The position numbers and the translations under genes were made by a program. From an uncultured Alphaproteobacteria bacterium (GTDB lineage: Bacteria; Pseudomonadota; Alphaproteobacteria; Rhodobacterales; Rhodobacteraceae), in NCBI GenBank assembly GCA_902596605.1, contig CACJUU010000004.1, forward strand, positions 62,001 to 126,000: 64,000 bases of DNA, read 5' to 3'. Below the pieces are notes generated by a model. That model did no database searches, was not told where the DNA came from, and was given only the letters and a program-made list of their open reading frames with translations. Positions 63,138 to 64,000 of this stretch are shown piece by piece. Position 1 is the stretch's first letter; each line of letters starts with the position of its first letter.

Positions 63138-64000
63138 ACCCTATAGTGAGTTCGACGAGACTTACTTCAAAACAATGCTCGAAAATAATGCACTTTATTT
63201 TAATCAACATTTAAAAAAATTTTTAAAAACAAAGAATTTTGGAATATTAAAAAAACCAATTGAGTATTCGATATTGGGGCAAGGAAAAAGATTGAGACCG
63301 TTGCTGTGTATGGAAACGTCAAAGGTTTTCAATATTTCAAATGAAGTGGCTATATTCTGTGCTATCGCAATTGAATGCATTCATACGTACTCTCTTGTGC
63401 ATGATGATCTTCCATCTATGGACGATGATGATTTGAGAAGGGGTCAACTAACTATCCATAAGAAATGGAATGAGGCAACTGCCATTTTAGTTGGAGATGC
63501 ACTACAAAGTTTGGGTTTTGAAGCACTGAGTGGACATAAATTTAAAGTTACTGATAAAGTAAAAAATAAATTAATTTTGAGTTTAGCCAAAAATTCTGGG
63601 GCTTCTGGTATGGTATTAGGTCAAGCATTAGATATAGACGCCGAGACTTCCCAAAAGGAGCTAAAAATAAACGAGATTTCGAAAATACAAGAATATAAAA
63701 CTGGAAAGTTGATATCCTGGGCCTGCGAAGTTGGACCGATTATAGCGGAAGAAAACACTGAGCCCTTCTCCTTATACGCCGCTAAAATAGGTTTAGCTTT
63801 TCAAATTATTGACGACATCTTGGATGTTACTAGTTCTTCCAAAACGTTAGGAAAAAATGTAGGTAAAGATATGGACAAAAATAAGGCCACTTTTGTTTCA
63901 AAACTAGGTCTTGATAATTCAAAAAAGAAAGCCTTAGAGTTAGTATCTGAAGCTTGTGAAGCTATTTCAGGTTTTAAAGATCGATCAAGAAATCTTTGCC
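63130..64000 (+). CDS. ispA: Farnesyl/geranylgeranyl diphosphate synthase (3'-incomplete)
   Basis: The frame runs from ATG 63130 off the window end, giving 290 codons so far, nearly the full 290-300 of the family. The first Asp-rich motif is in LVHDDLPSMDDDDLRRGQ and the second in QIIDDILDVT; GQGKRLRPLL and the KTGKLISW region also fit. It condenses IPP with DMAPP to farnesyl diphosphate for quinones and other isoprenoids. Chain length is not certain from sequence. dxs would be expected just outside the window. Confidence 0.92.
   Translation, partial: MNKPYSEFDETYFKTMLENNALYFNQHLKKFLKTKNFGILKKPIEYSILGQGKRLRPLLCMETSKVFNISNEVAIFCAIAIECIHTYSLVHDDLPSMDDDDLRRGQLTIHKKWNEATAILVGDALQSLGFEALSGHKFKVTDKVKNKLILSLAKNSGASGMVLGQALDIDAETSQKELKINEISKIQEYKTGKLISWACEVGPIIAEENTEPFSLYAAKIGLAFQIIDDILDVTSSSKTLGKNVGKDMDKNKATFVSKLGLDNSKKKALELVSEACEAISGFKDRSRNLC

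Noticed and set aside
1..64000. tRNA/rRNA genes, CRISPR arrays, insertion sequences, prophage or defence islands
   Set aside because: No cloverleaf T-loop motif in the gaps, no regularly spaced repeats, no transposase, integrase or recognisable defence genes; no intergenic gap is over 300 bases.

Overview
The window is one contiguous piece of an AT-rich (about one third G+C by eye), gene-dense bacterial chromosome. Gene content and order point to a marine Rhodobacterales alphaproteobacterium with a streamlined, low-G+C genome. The markers are a RegB/RegA redox pair (GGxxNPF quinone motif, redox Cys exactly 40 residues after the phospho-His), a PetP-like MarR regulator beside ubiG, a two-domain ribA with a decayed N-terminal half, and the blocks hslO-NUDIX-cca, ftsK-lolA-xth-regulator and mutM/enoyl-CoA hydratase/rpsT/dnaA. 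The genus cannot be named from the sequence alone.

Layout. 1-12 kb holds housekeeping genes: the aroC tail, tlyA, hemF, cca, a CoA-type NUDIX, hslO, a lytic transglycosylase, dapB, rbfA-truB-rpsO-pnp and hemH. 12-16.5 kb has a decayed methyltransferase, a MarR regulator, an unknown DUF115-like gene, ubiG, a proline iminopeptidase and a small lipoprotein. 16.5-24.4 kb carries accD-folC converging on regB-tsaE-sbcB-trxA, then divergent regA and a ubiquinone-type hydroxylase. 24.5-31.6 kb has an amidase, ftsK-lolA, xthA with a winged-helix regulator, and ribA. 31.6-35.9 kb is a minus-strand operon (EamA exporter, old-yellow-enzyme reductase, malonyl-CoA-synthetase-like ligase, YggS). 36-42 kb is a Liv-type ABC importer followed by a homocysteine S-methyltransferase. 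42-45.6 kb is terC-glpD-glpK.

45.6-56.6 kb is the most accessory part: two FMN 2-hydroxy-acid oxidases, a glycine-zipper envelope protein, a class III CoA-transferase, a PhyH dioxygenase, an esterase and an EamA transporter. It ends in a tight seven-gene plus-strand operon (51668-56600): catalytically odd SDR, GFA-type zinc protein, rhodanese, SBP56/methanethiol-oxidase homologue, 2Fe-2S ferredoxin, CoA-binding protein and a hydroxy-acid oxidase. A perfect 9-bp inverted repeat lies upstream. I read this as a candidate cytoplasmic methanethiol (methyl-sulfur, C1) oxidation module, and it is the best candidate here for a poorly described system.

56.6-64 kb returns to core functions: recF, dnaN, dnaA and a rhodanese (all minus), rpsT, enoyl-CoA hydratase, mutM, then xseB and an ispA-type prenyl synthase that runs off the end.

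Genes often overlap or abut, including many convergent pairs whose stop codons interlock. No intergenic gap exceeds 300 bases. I saw no tRNA, rRNA, CRISPR array, insertion sequence, prophage or integrase.
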